Shown one piece after another: positions 8,521 through 17,950 of a DNA stretch of 64,000 bases. The notes beneath the pieces were generated by a model. It ran no database searches. It saw only the letters and a list, made by a program, of their open reading frames with translations, and was not told where the DNA came from. Positions within the stretch are counted from its first letter, which is position 1; each line of letters opens with the position of its first letter. A program made the translations under genes and the position numbers. Origin of the DNA: Gordius sp. MW1 (lineage: Eukaryota > Nematomorpha > Gordioida > Gordea > Gordiidae); the NCBI GenBank assembly GCA_964036665.1, contig OZ038530.1, forward strand, positions 62,001-126,000, written 5' to 3'.

Positions 8521-8613
8521 TCTATCAGGAGGCAACGAGTTCGAATCCCGGAGAGTATTCGGTTCTTGTTACTAACATTTATTATATGACTTTTTAGCCG
8601 TCCGCTCGCTATG
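8521..8613 (+). repeat. 93-bp element, copy 8 (type I, rightmost)
   Basis: This is the last copy before the 11-mer domain ends. The core GAGTTCGAATCCCGG is intact. Differences include TTCGGTTCTTG, ACATTTATTATATGAC and a right end reading TAGCCGTCCGCTCGCTATG, which puts one mismatch in the right hairpin. About 100 bp further on, the array returns to 10-mers. Confidence 0.85.
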
Positions 8614-8710
8614 TCCGTTGTCCGTCCGTTATTCGTCCGTTGTCCGTCCGTTGTCCGTCCGATGTCCGTCCGTTGTCCATCCGTGATCCGTCCGTTGTCC
8701 GTCCGTTGTC

Positions 8711-8905
8711 CCTCCGTTGTCCGTCCGTGTCCGTCCGTGACCGTCCGTGAGCGTCCGTGACCGTCCGTGACCGTCCGTGACCGTACGTGTCCGTCCGTGT
8801 CCGTCCGTGACCGTCCGTGACGATCCGTGACCATCCGTGACGGTCCGTGTCCGTCCGTTGTCCGTCCGTCCTTCCAACGTAAATAATGCTTAGATAGATA
8901 TCAAA
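8711..8905. repeat. 10-mer unit closing the 11-mer domain
   Basis: From about 8711 the repeat changes back from TTGTCCGTCCG to GTGTCC and GTGACC 10-mers. The unit ends GACGATCC, GACCATCC, GACGGTCC, GTGTCC and then a normal spacer, the same ending as m19 in other copies (for example 18640-18700 and 29670-29730). With the m19-type spacer at about 5090-5171 on the left side, this suggests that the whole 11-mer domain lies inside one m19 unit. Confidence 0.78.
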
Positions 8906-9640
8906 TTAAAGCCAAATTATTTATTTTTTTAATTGCTATGCAATTTATGGGCTCGCTTTTTGTTGTCCGTCCGTGACCGTCCGTGACCGTCCGTGTCCGT
9001 CCGTGACCGTCCGTGACCATCCGTGACCGTCCGTGACCGTCCGTGTCCGTCCGTGTCCGTCCGTGTCCGTCCGTGTCTGTCCGTGTCCGTCCGTGTCCGT
9101 CCGTGACCGTCCGTGACCATCCGTGAGCATCCGTGACCGTCCGTGACTATTCGTGACCGTCTGTGACCGTCCGTGACCGTCCGTGACCGTCCGTGTCCGT
9201 CCGTGACCGTCCGTGACCATCCGTGACCATCCGTGACCGTCCGTGACGATCCGTGACCATCCGTGACCGTCCGTTATCCGTCCGTCCTTCCAACGTAAAT
9301 AATGCTTAGATATATATCAAATTAAAGCCAAATTATTTATTTTTTAATTGCTATGCAATTTATGGGCTCGCTTTTTGTTGTCCGTCCGTTGTCCGTCAGT
9401 GACCATCCGTGACCGTCCGTGACCATCCGTGACTATCCGTGACCGTCCGTGATCATCCGTGATAGTCCGTGACCATCCGTGACCGTCCGTGACGATCCGT
9501 AACCGTCCGTGACCGTCCGTGACCATCCGTGACCGTCCGTGACCGTCCGTGACCGTCCGTGACCATCCGTGACCATCCGTGACCGTCCGTGACCGTCCGT
9601 CCTTCCAACGTAAATAATGCTTAGATAGATATCAAATTAA
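8906..9640. repeat. Block B copy 1, start: m20 and m21
   Basis: m20 (about 8930-9290) has a stretch of GTGTCCGTCC with one GTGTCTGTCC, then GAGCATCC and GACTATTCGTG. m21 (about 9340-9605) begins GTCCGTCAGTGACC and holds the sequence GATCATCC, GATAGTCC, GACGATCCGTAACC. The same pair follows m19 at 19931-20610, 29756-30480, 38576-39310, 45421-46155 and 51956-52690, which makes m20-m21 the most constant connector in the window. Confidence 0.87.
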
Positions 9641-10760
9641 AGCCAAATTATTTATTATTTAATTGCTATGCAATTTATGGGCTCGCTTTTTGTTGTCCGT
9701 CCGTGACCATCCGTGACCATCCGTGACCATCCGTGACCGTCCGTGACCATCCGTGACCGTTCATGACCATCCGTGACCGTCCGTGACCATCCGTAACCGT
9801 CCGTGAGCGTCCGTGAGCGTCCGTGACCATACGTGACCGTCCGTGACAATCCGTGACCATCCGTGACCGTCCGTTGTTCGTCCGTCCTTCCAACGTAAAT
9901 AATGCTTAGATAGCAAATTAAAGCCAAATTATTTATTTTTTAATTGCTATGCAATTTTTGGGTCTCGCTTTTTGTTGTCCGTCCGTTGTCCGTCCGTGTC
10001 CGTCCGTGACCGTCCGTGACCGTCCGTGTCCGTCCGTGTCCGTCCGTGACCGTCCGTGACCATCCGTGACCATCCGTGACCGTCCGTGACTATTCGTGAC
10101 CGTCCGTGACCGTCCGTGACCGTCCGTGACCGTCCGTGACCATCCGTGACCGTCCGTGACCGTCCGTTTCCGTCCGTGACCGTCCGTGACCATCCGTGAC
10201 CATCCGTGACCATCCGTGACCGTCCGTGAGCGTCCGTGACCATACGTGACCGTCCGTGACAATCCGTGACTATCCGTGACCGTCCGTTGTCCGTCCGTCC
10301 TTCCAACGTAAATAATGCTTAGATAGCAAATTAAAGCCAAATTATTTATTTTTTTATTGCTATGCAATTTATGGGCTCGCTTTTTGTTGTCCGTCCGTTG
10401 TCCGTCCGTGACCATCCGTGACCATCCGTGACCGTCCGTGACCATCCGTTACTATCAGTGACCGTCGGTGACCATCCGTGACCGTCCGTGACCATTCGTG
10501 ACCGTCCGTGAGCGTCCGTGACCATACGTGACCGTCCGTGACAATCCGTGACCATCCGTGACCGTCCGTCCTTCCAACGTAAATAATGCTTAGATAGCAA
10601 ATTAAAGCCAAATTATTTATTTTTTAATTGCTACGCAATTTATGGGCTCGCTTTTTGTTGTCCGTCCGTTGTCCGTCCGTGACCGTCCGTGACTATCCGT
10701 GACCGTCCGTGTCCGTCCGTTGTCTGTCCGTCCTTTCAACGTAAATAATGCTTAGATAGA
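9641..10760. repeat. Block B copy 1, middle units
   Basis: Four units occur here: about 9660-9880, 9950-10295, 10365-10565 and 10640-10735. The first three share the end markers GAGCGTCC, GACCATACGTG and GACAATCC. The second contains GTTTCCGTCC and GACTATTCGTG. The fourth is short and ends TTGTCTGTCCGTCCTTTCAACG; I call it beta because it recurs in the following duplication. Counterparts are at 20650-21980, where the second-unit type is present twice with different lengths (about 20930-21230 and 21289-21540). Confidence 0.83.
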
Positions 10761-11890
10761 TATCAAATTAAAGCCAAATTATTTATTTTTTAATTGCTAT
10801 GCAATTTATGGGCTCGCTTTTGGTTGTCCGTCCGTTGTCCGTCCGTGACCGTCCGTGACCGTCCGTGACCATCCGTGACCGTCCGTGACCATCCGTTACT
10901 ATCAGTGACCGTCCGTGACCATCCGTGACCGTCCGTGACCATCCGTGACCGTCCGTGAGCGTCCGTGACCATACGTGACCGTCCGTGACAATCCGTGACC
11001 ATCCGTGACCGTCCGTCCTTCCAACGTAAATAATGCTTAGATAGCAAATTAAAGCCAAATTATTTATTTTTTAATTGCTATGCAATTTATGGGCTCGCTT
11101 TTTGTTGTCCGTCCGTTGTCCGTCCGTGACCGTCCGTGACTATACGTGACCGTCCGTGTCCGTCCGTTGTCTGTCCGTCCTTTCAACGTAAATAATGCTT
11201 AGATAGATATCAAATTGAAGCCAAATTATTTATTTTTTAATTGCTATGCAATTTATGGGCTCGCTTTTTGTTGTCCGTCCGTGACCGTCCGTGACCGTCC
11301 GTGACCATCGGTGACCGTCCGTAACCGTCCGTGTCCGTCCGTTGTCCGTCCGTTCTTCCAACGTAAATAATGCTTAGATAGATATCAAATTAAAGCCAAA
11401 TTATTTATTTTTTAATTGCTATGCAATTTATGGGCTCGCTTTTTGTTGTCCGTCCGTTGTCCGTCCGTGACCATCCGTGACCATCCGTGACCATCCGTGA
11501 CCGTCCGTGACCATCCGTGACCATCCGTGACTATCCGTGACCGTCCGTGACCATGCGTGACCGTCCGTGACGATCCGTGACCGTCCGTGACCCTCAGTGA
11601 CCATCCGTGACCGTCCGTGACCGTCCGTGACCATCCGTGACCATCCGTTACCGTCCGTCCTTCCAACGTAAATAATGCTTAGATAGATATCAAATTAAAG
11701 CCAAATTATTTATTTTTTAATTGCTATGCAATTTATGGGCTCGCTTTTTGTTGTCCGTCCGTGACCATCCGTGACCATCCGTGACCGTCCGTGACCGTCC
11801 GTGTCCGTCCGTGACCGTCCGTGACCGTCCGTGTCCGTCCGTTGTCTGTCCGTCCTTTCAACGTAAATAATGCTTAGATAGATATCAAAT
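10761..11890. repeat. Block B copy 1, duplicated segment, first copy (alpha-beta-gamma-delta-epsilon)
   Basis: alpha (about 10790-11020) starts CGCTTTTGGTTGTCC. beta (about 11075-11190) ends TTGTCTGTCCGTCCTTTCAACG. gamma (about 11250-11360) has GACCATCGGTGACC and ends CCGTTCTTCC. delta (about 11415-11670) has CCATGCGTGACC and GACCCTCAGTG. epsilon (about 11730-11860) joins the beginning of the later unit at 12890 to the end of a beta unit. alpha to delta recurs 1138-1158 bp to the right. Confidence 0.84.
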
Positions 11891-12840
11891 TAAAGCCAAA
11901 TTATTTATTTTTTAATTGCTATGCAATTTATGGGCTCGCTTTTGGTTGTCCGTCCGTTGTCCGTCCGTGACCGTCCGTGACCGTCCGTGACCGTCCGTGA
12001 CCATCCGTGACCGTCCGTGACCATCCGTTACTATCAGTGACCGTCCGTGACCATCCGTGACCGTCCGTGACCATCCGTGACCGTCCGTGAGCGTCCGTGA
12101 CCATACGTGACCGTCCGTGACAATCCGTGACCATCCGTGACCGTCCGTCCTTCCAACGTAAATAATGCTTAGATAGCAAATTAAAGCCAAATTATTTATT
12201 TTTTAATTGCTATGCAATTTATGGGCTCGCTTTTTGTTGTCCGTCCGTTGTCCGTCCGTGACCGTCCGTGACTATACGTGACCGTCCGTGTCCGTCCGTT
12301 GTCTGTCCGTCCTTTCAACGTAAATAATGCTTAGATAGATATCAAATTAAAGCCAAATTATTTATTTTTTAATTGCTATGCAATTTATGGGCTCGCTTTT
12401 TGTTGTCCGTCCGTGACCGTCCGTGACCATCGGTGACCGTCCGTAACCGTCCGTGTCCGTCCGTAACCGTCCGTGTCCGTCCGTTGTCCGTCCGTTCTTC
12501 CAACGTAAATAATGCTTAGATAGATATCAAATTAAAGCCAAATTATTTATTTTTTAATTGCTATGCAATTTATGGGCTCGCTTTTTGTTGTCCGTCCGTT
12601 GTCCGTCCGTGACCATCCGTGACCATCCGTGACCATCCGTGACCGTCCGTGACCATCCGTGACCGTCCGTGACCATCCGTGACTATCCGTGACCGTCCGT
12701 GACCATGCGTGACCGTCCGTGACGATCCGTGACCGTCCGTGACCCTCAGTGACCATCCGTGACCGTCCGTGACCGTCCGTGACCATCCGTGACCATCCGT
12801 TACCGTCCGTCCTTCCAACGTAAATAATGCTTAGATAGAT
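11891..12840. repeat. Block B copy 1, duplicated segment, second copy (alpha-delta)
   Basis: This repeats alpha (about 11925-12155), beta (about 12215-12325), gamma (about 12390-12500) and delta (about 12560-12815). It differs by small 10-mer gains, for example one extra 10-mer near the start of alpha and a GTAACC/GTGTCC pair repeated in gamma. The true zeta unit follows. The other block B copy (19931-24815) has no such duplication, so the event is private to this copy. Confidence 0.84.
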
Positions 12841-14500
12841 ATCAAATTAAAGCCAAATTATTTATTTTTTAATTGCTATGCAATTTATGGGCTCGCTTTT
12901 TGTTGTCCGTCCGTGACCATCCGTGACCATCCGTGACCGTCCGTGACCGTCCGTGACCGTCCGTGACCGTCCGTGACCATCCGTGACCGTCCGTGACTAT
13001 CCGTGACCGTCCGTGAGCGTCCGTGACCATACGTGACCGTCGGTGACAATCCGTGACCATCCGTGACCGTCCGTCCTTCCAACGTAAATAATGCTTAGAT
13101 AGCAAATTAAAGCCAAATTATTTATTTTTTAATTGCTATGCAATTTATGGGCTCGCTTTTTGTTGTCCGTCCGTTGTCCGTCCGTGACCATCCGTGACCA
13201 TCCGTGACCATCCGTGACCGTCCGTGACCATCCGTGACTATCAGTGACCGTCCGTGACCAGCCGTGACCGTCCGTGACCATCCGTGACCGTCCGTGAGCG
13301 TCCGTGACCATACGTGACCGTCCGTGACAATCCGTGACCATCCGTGACCGTCCGTCCCAACGTAAATAATGCTTAGATAGCAAATTAAAGCCAAATATTT
13401 ATTTTTTAATTGCTATGCAATTTTTGGGTCTCGCTTTTTGTTGTCCGTCCGTTGTCCGTCCGTGACCGTCCGTGACCGTCCGTGTCCGTCCGTGTCCGTC
13501 CGTGACCGTCCGTGTCCGTCCGTGTCCGTCCGTGACCGTCCGTGACCATCCGTGACGATCCGTGACCATCCGTGACGGTCCGTGTCCGTCCGTTGTCCGT
13601 CCGTCCTTCCAACGTAAATAATGCTTAGATAGATATCAAATTAAAGCCAAATTATTTATTTTTTTAATTGTTATGCAATTTATGGGCTCGCTTTTTGTTG
13701 TCCGTCCGTGACCGTCCGTGACCGTCCGTGTCCGTCCGTGACCGTCCGTGACCATCCGTGACCATCCGTGACCGTCCGTGTCCGTCTGTGTCCGTCCGTG
13801 ACCGTCCGTGACCATCCGTGACCATCCGTGACCGTCCGTGACCATCCGTGACCATCCGTGACGGTCCGTGTCCGTCCGTTGTCCGTTCGTCCTTCCAACG
13901 TAAATAATGCTTAGATAGATATCAAATTAAAGCCAAATTATTTATTTTTTTAATTGCTATGCAATTTATGGGCTCGCTTTTTGTTGTCCGTCCGTGACCG
14001 TCCGTTACCGTCCGTGTCCGTCCGTGACCGTCCGTGACCATCCGTGACCGTCCGTTGTCCGTCCGTCCTTCAAACGTAAATAATGCTTAGATAGCAAATT
14101 AAAGCCAAATTATTTATTTTTTAATTGCTATGCAATTTTTGGGTCTCGCTTTTTGTTGTCCGTCCGTTGTCCGTCCGTGTCCGTCCGTGACCTTCCGTGA
14201 CCGTCCGTGTCCGTCCGTGTCCGTCCGTGACCGTCCGTGACCATCCGTGACCATCCGTGACCGTCCGTGACGATCCGTGACCATCCGTGACGGTCCGTGT
14301 TCGTCCGTTGTCCGTCCGTCCTTCCAACGTAAATAATGCTTAGATAGATATCAAATTAAAGACAAATTATTTATTTTTTAATTGCTATGCAATTTATGTG
14401 TCTCGCTTTTTATTGTCCGTCCGTTGTCCGTCCGTGACCATCCGTGTCCGTCCGTGTCCATCCGTGACCGTCCGTTGTCCGTCCGTCCTTCTAACGTAAA
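12841..14500. repeat. Block B copy 1, right part
   Basis: Units are zeta (about 12890-13075), about 13145-13355 (ends CCGTCCCAACG, having lost CTTC), about 13410-13605, about 13680-13890, about 13965-14070 (ends CCTTCAAACG), about 14130-14325 and about 14385-14495. The last follows a spacer ending ATGTGTCTCGCTTTTTATTG. The series ends directly before block A copy 2. Corresponding units lie at 22640-24815, where zeta is longer and one additional short unit (about 23300-23395) is present. Confidence 0.83.
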
Positions 14501-16110
14501 TAATGCTTAGATAGCAAATTAAAGCCAAATTATTTATTTTTTAATTGCTATGCAATTTTTGGGTCTCGCTTTTTGTTGTCCGTCCGTTGTCCGTCCGTGT
14601 CCGTCCGTGACCGTCCGTGTCCGTCCGTGTCCGTCCGTGACCGTCCGTGACCATCCGTGACCGTCCGTGTCCGTCCGTTGTCCGTCCGTGACCGTCCGTG
14701 ACAATACGTGACTGTGACCGTCCGTGACCATCTGTGATAGTCCGTGACCAGCCGTGACCGACCGTGAATGTCCGTGACCGTCCGTGACCGTCCGTGACCA
14801 TCCGTGACCATCCGTGACCGTCCGTGACCGTCCGTCCTCCCAACGTAAATAATGCTTAGATAGATATCAAATTAAAGCCAAATTATTTATTTTTTAATTG
14901 CTATGCAATATACTGGCTCGCTTTTTCTTGTCCGTCCGTTGTCCGTCCGTGACCATCCGTGACCGTCCGTGACCATCCGTGACCGTCCGTGACCATCCGT
15001 GAACGTCCGTGACCATCCGTGATAGTCCGTGACCATCCGTGACCATCCGTGACTGTCCGTGACCGTCCGTGACCGTCCGTGACCGTCCGTGACCGTCCGT
15101 GACCGTCCGTGACCGTCCCTGACCGTCCGTGACCGTCCGTGACCGTCCGTAACCGTCCGTGACCATCCATGACCGTCCGTGACTATCCGTGACCGTTCGT
15201 GACCATCCGTGATAGTCCGTGACCATCCGTGACCATCTGTGACCGTCTGTGACCATCCGTGATCGTCCGTGACCGTCCGTGACCGTCCGTGTCCGTCCGT
15301 GTCCGTCCGTTGTCCGTCCGTCCTTCCAACGTAAATAATGCTTAGATAGATATCAAATTAAAGCCAAATTATTTATTTTTTAATTGCTATGAAATTTATG
15401 TGTCTCGCTTTTTGTTGTCCGTCCGTTGTCCGTTCGCGACCGTCCGTGACCGTCCGTGACCGTCCGTGACCATCCGTGACCGTCCGTGACCATCCGTGAC
15501 CGTCCGTAAATAATGCTTAGATAGCAAATTAAAGCCAAATTATTTATTTTTTAATTGCTATGCAATTTATGTGCTCGCTTTTTTTGTCCGTTCGTTGTCC
15601 GTCCGTGTCCGTCCGTCCTGCCCAACGTAAATAATGCTTAGATACATATCAAATTAAAGCCAAAATGATTTATTTTTTAATTGCTCTGCAATATATGGGC
15701 TCGCTTGTGTCCGTCCCTGTCCGTCCGTGTCCGTCCCTGTCCGTCCGTGTCCGTCCGTGTCCGTCCATGTCGTTCCGTGACCGTCCGTTACCGTCCGTGA
15801 CCATCCGTAACTATCCGTGACCATCCGTAACCATCCGTGACCGTCCGTGACCATCCGTGACCGTCCGTGACCATCGGTGACCATCCGTGACCGTCCGTGT
15901 CCATCCGTGACCATCCGTGACCGTCCGTGACCGTCCGTGACCATCCGTGACTATTCGTGACCGTCCGTGACCATCCGTGACTATCCGTGACCGTCCGTGA
16001 CGATCCGTGACCGTCCGTGACCGTCCGTGACCATCCGTGACCATCCGTGACCGTCCGTGTCCGTCCGTTGTCCGTCCGTCCTTCCAACGTAAATAATTCT
16101 TAGATAGATA
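14501..16110. repeat. Block A copy 2, modules m1-m5
   Basis: m1 (about 14550-14845), m2 (about 14905-15325), m3 (about 15380-15508), m4 (about 15560-15625) and m5 (about 15675-16085) keep the order and markers of copy 1. m1 has a phase-breaking GACTGTGACCGTCC near 14710 that is absent from the other copies. m2 is longer than in copy 1 by several GACCGTCC 10-mers around 15060-15150, including one GTCCCTGACC. Marker agreement with 266-1860 and 24816-26430 is otherwise very high. Confidence 0.89.
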
Positions 16111-17950
16111 TCAAATTAAAGCCAAATTATTTATTTTTTAATTGCTATGCAATTTATGGGCTCGCTTTTTGTTGTCCGTCCGTTGTCCGTCCGTGACCAT
16201 CCGTGACCATCCGTGACCATCCGTGACCTTCCGTGACCATCCGTAACTATCCGTGATCATCCGTGACCGTCTGACGATCCGTGACCGTCCGTGACCATCC
16301 GTGACCGTCCGTGACCGTCCGTGACCATCCGTGACCATCCGTGACCGTCCGTCCTTCCAACGTAAATAATGCTTAGATAGATATCAAATTAAAGCCAAAT
16401 TATTTATTTTTTAATTGCTATGCAATTTATGGGCTCGCTTTTTGTTGTCCGTCCGTGACCATCCGTGACCATCCGTGACTGTCCGTGACCGTCCGTGACC
16501 GTCAATGACCATCCGTGACCGTCCGTGACCGTCCGTGACCATCCGTGACCGTCCGTGACCATCCGTGACCGTCCGTGAGCGTCCGTGTCCGTCCGTGTCA
16601 ATCCGTGACCGTCTGTTGTCCGTCCGTCCTTCCAACGTAAATAATGCTTAGATAGCAAATTAAAGCCAAATTATTTATTTTTTAATTTCTATGCAATTTT
16701 TGGGTCTCGCTTTTTGTTGTCCGTCCGTTGTCCGTCCGTGACCGTCCGTGACCGTCCGTGTCCGTCCGTGTCCGTCCGTGTCCGTCCGTGACCGTCCGTA
16801 ACCATCCGTGACCATCCGTCACCATCCGTGACGATCCGTGACCATCCGTGACCGTCCGTGACGATCCGTGACCATCCGTGACGGTCCGTGTCCGTCCGTT
16901 GTCCGTCCGTCCTTCCAACGTAAATAATGCTTAGATAGATATCAAATTAAAGCCAAATTATTTATTTTTTAATTGCTATGCAATTTTTAAGTCTCGCTTT
17001 TTGTTGTCCGTCCGTTGTCCGTCCGTGACGATCCGTGACCGTCCGTCCTTCCAACGTAAATAATGCTTAGATATCAAATTAAAGCCAAATTATTTATTTT
17101 TTAATTGCTATGCAATTTTTGGGTCTCTATGGGTTGCTTTTTATTGTCCGTCCGTTGTCCGTCCGTGACCATCCGTGACCGTCCGTGTCCGTCCGTGTCC
17201 GTCCGTGTCCATCCGTTGTTCGTCCGTGACCATCTGTGACCGTCCGTGACTGTCCGTGATTATCCGAGACCGTCCGTGACCATCCGTGACCGTCCGTGAC
17301 CATCCGTGACCGTCCGTGACCATCCGTGACCGTCCGTGACCATCCGTGACCGTCCGTGTCCGTCAGTTGTCCGTCCGTCCTTCCAACGTAAATAATGCTT
17401 AGATAGATATCAAATTAAAGCCAAATTATTTATTTTTTAATTGCTATGCAATTTTTGGGTCTCGCTTTTTGTTGTCCGTCCGTTGTCCGTCCGTGACCGT
17501 CCGTGACCATCCGTGACAGTCCGTGACCTTCCGTGACCGTCCGTAAACAATGCTTAGATAGCAAATTAAAGCCAAATTATTTATTTTTTAATTGCTATGC
17601 TATTTATGGGCTCGCTTTTTGTTGTCCGTCCGTTGTCCGTCCGTGACGATCCGTGACCGTCCGTCCTTCCAACGTAAATAATGCTTAGATAGCAAATTAA
17701 AGCCAAATTATTTATTTTTTAATTGATATGCAATTTATGGGCTCGCTTTTTGATGTCCGTCCGTTGTCCGTCCGTGACCATCCGTGACCATCCGTGACCG
17801 TCCGTGACCATCCGTGACCGTCCGTGACTATCCGTGACCGTCCGTGACCATCCGTGACCGTCCGTGACCATCCGTGATAGTCCGTGACCGTCCGTGACCG
17901 TCCGTGTCCGTCCGTTGTCCGTCCGTCCTTCCAACGTAAATAATGCTTAG
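16111..17950. repeat. Block A copy 2, modules m6-m8 and m11-m15 (m9, m10 and m16 lost)
   Basis: m6 (about 16145-16350), m7 (about 16410-16625), a fused m8/m10 (about 16690-16910), m11 (about 16985-17045), m12 (about 17120-17380), m13 (about 17450-17545), m14 (about 17600-17665) and m15 (about 17720-17930) occur in order. The fused unit begins like m8 (GTAACCATCC) and ends like m10 (two GACGATCC variants), so m9 between them was removed by exchange. After m15 the array passes directly to m17, skipping m16. Confidence 0.86.

Larger units (their letters stand above)
5172..8710. repeat. 11-mer (TTGTCCGTCCG) expansion domain
   Basis: Here the array changes from the 10-mer to the 11-mer TTGTCCGTCCG, repeated almost without spacer for about 3.5 kb. 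The 11-mer is the 10-mer TGTCCGTCCG plus one T, and one to three copies of it follow the spacer in nearly every unit elsewhere, so this looks like a local hyper-expansion of that stub. Eight copies of a separate 93-bp element interrupt it. Variant 11-mers such as TTGTCGGTCC, TTTTCCCTCC and TTGTGCGTCC recur in the same order (for example 5225-5264, 6060-6100 and 6612-6650), so the domain has its own higher-order structure. Its + strand is nearly free of A. It is open in all six frames because 33 bp of the repeat contain no stop, so long frames here are not evidence of coding. Confidence 0.93.

Noticed and set aside
5680-8613. Complete tRNA genes at the TTCGAATCC motifs
   Set aside because: There is no acceptor stem, D-arm or properly spaced anticodon arm, and the T-stem is imperfect. 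Only a B-box-like core plus a hairpin can be supported.
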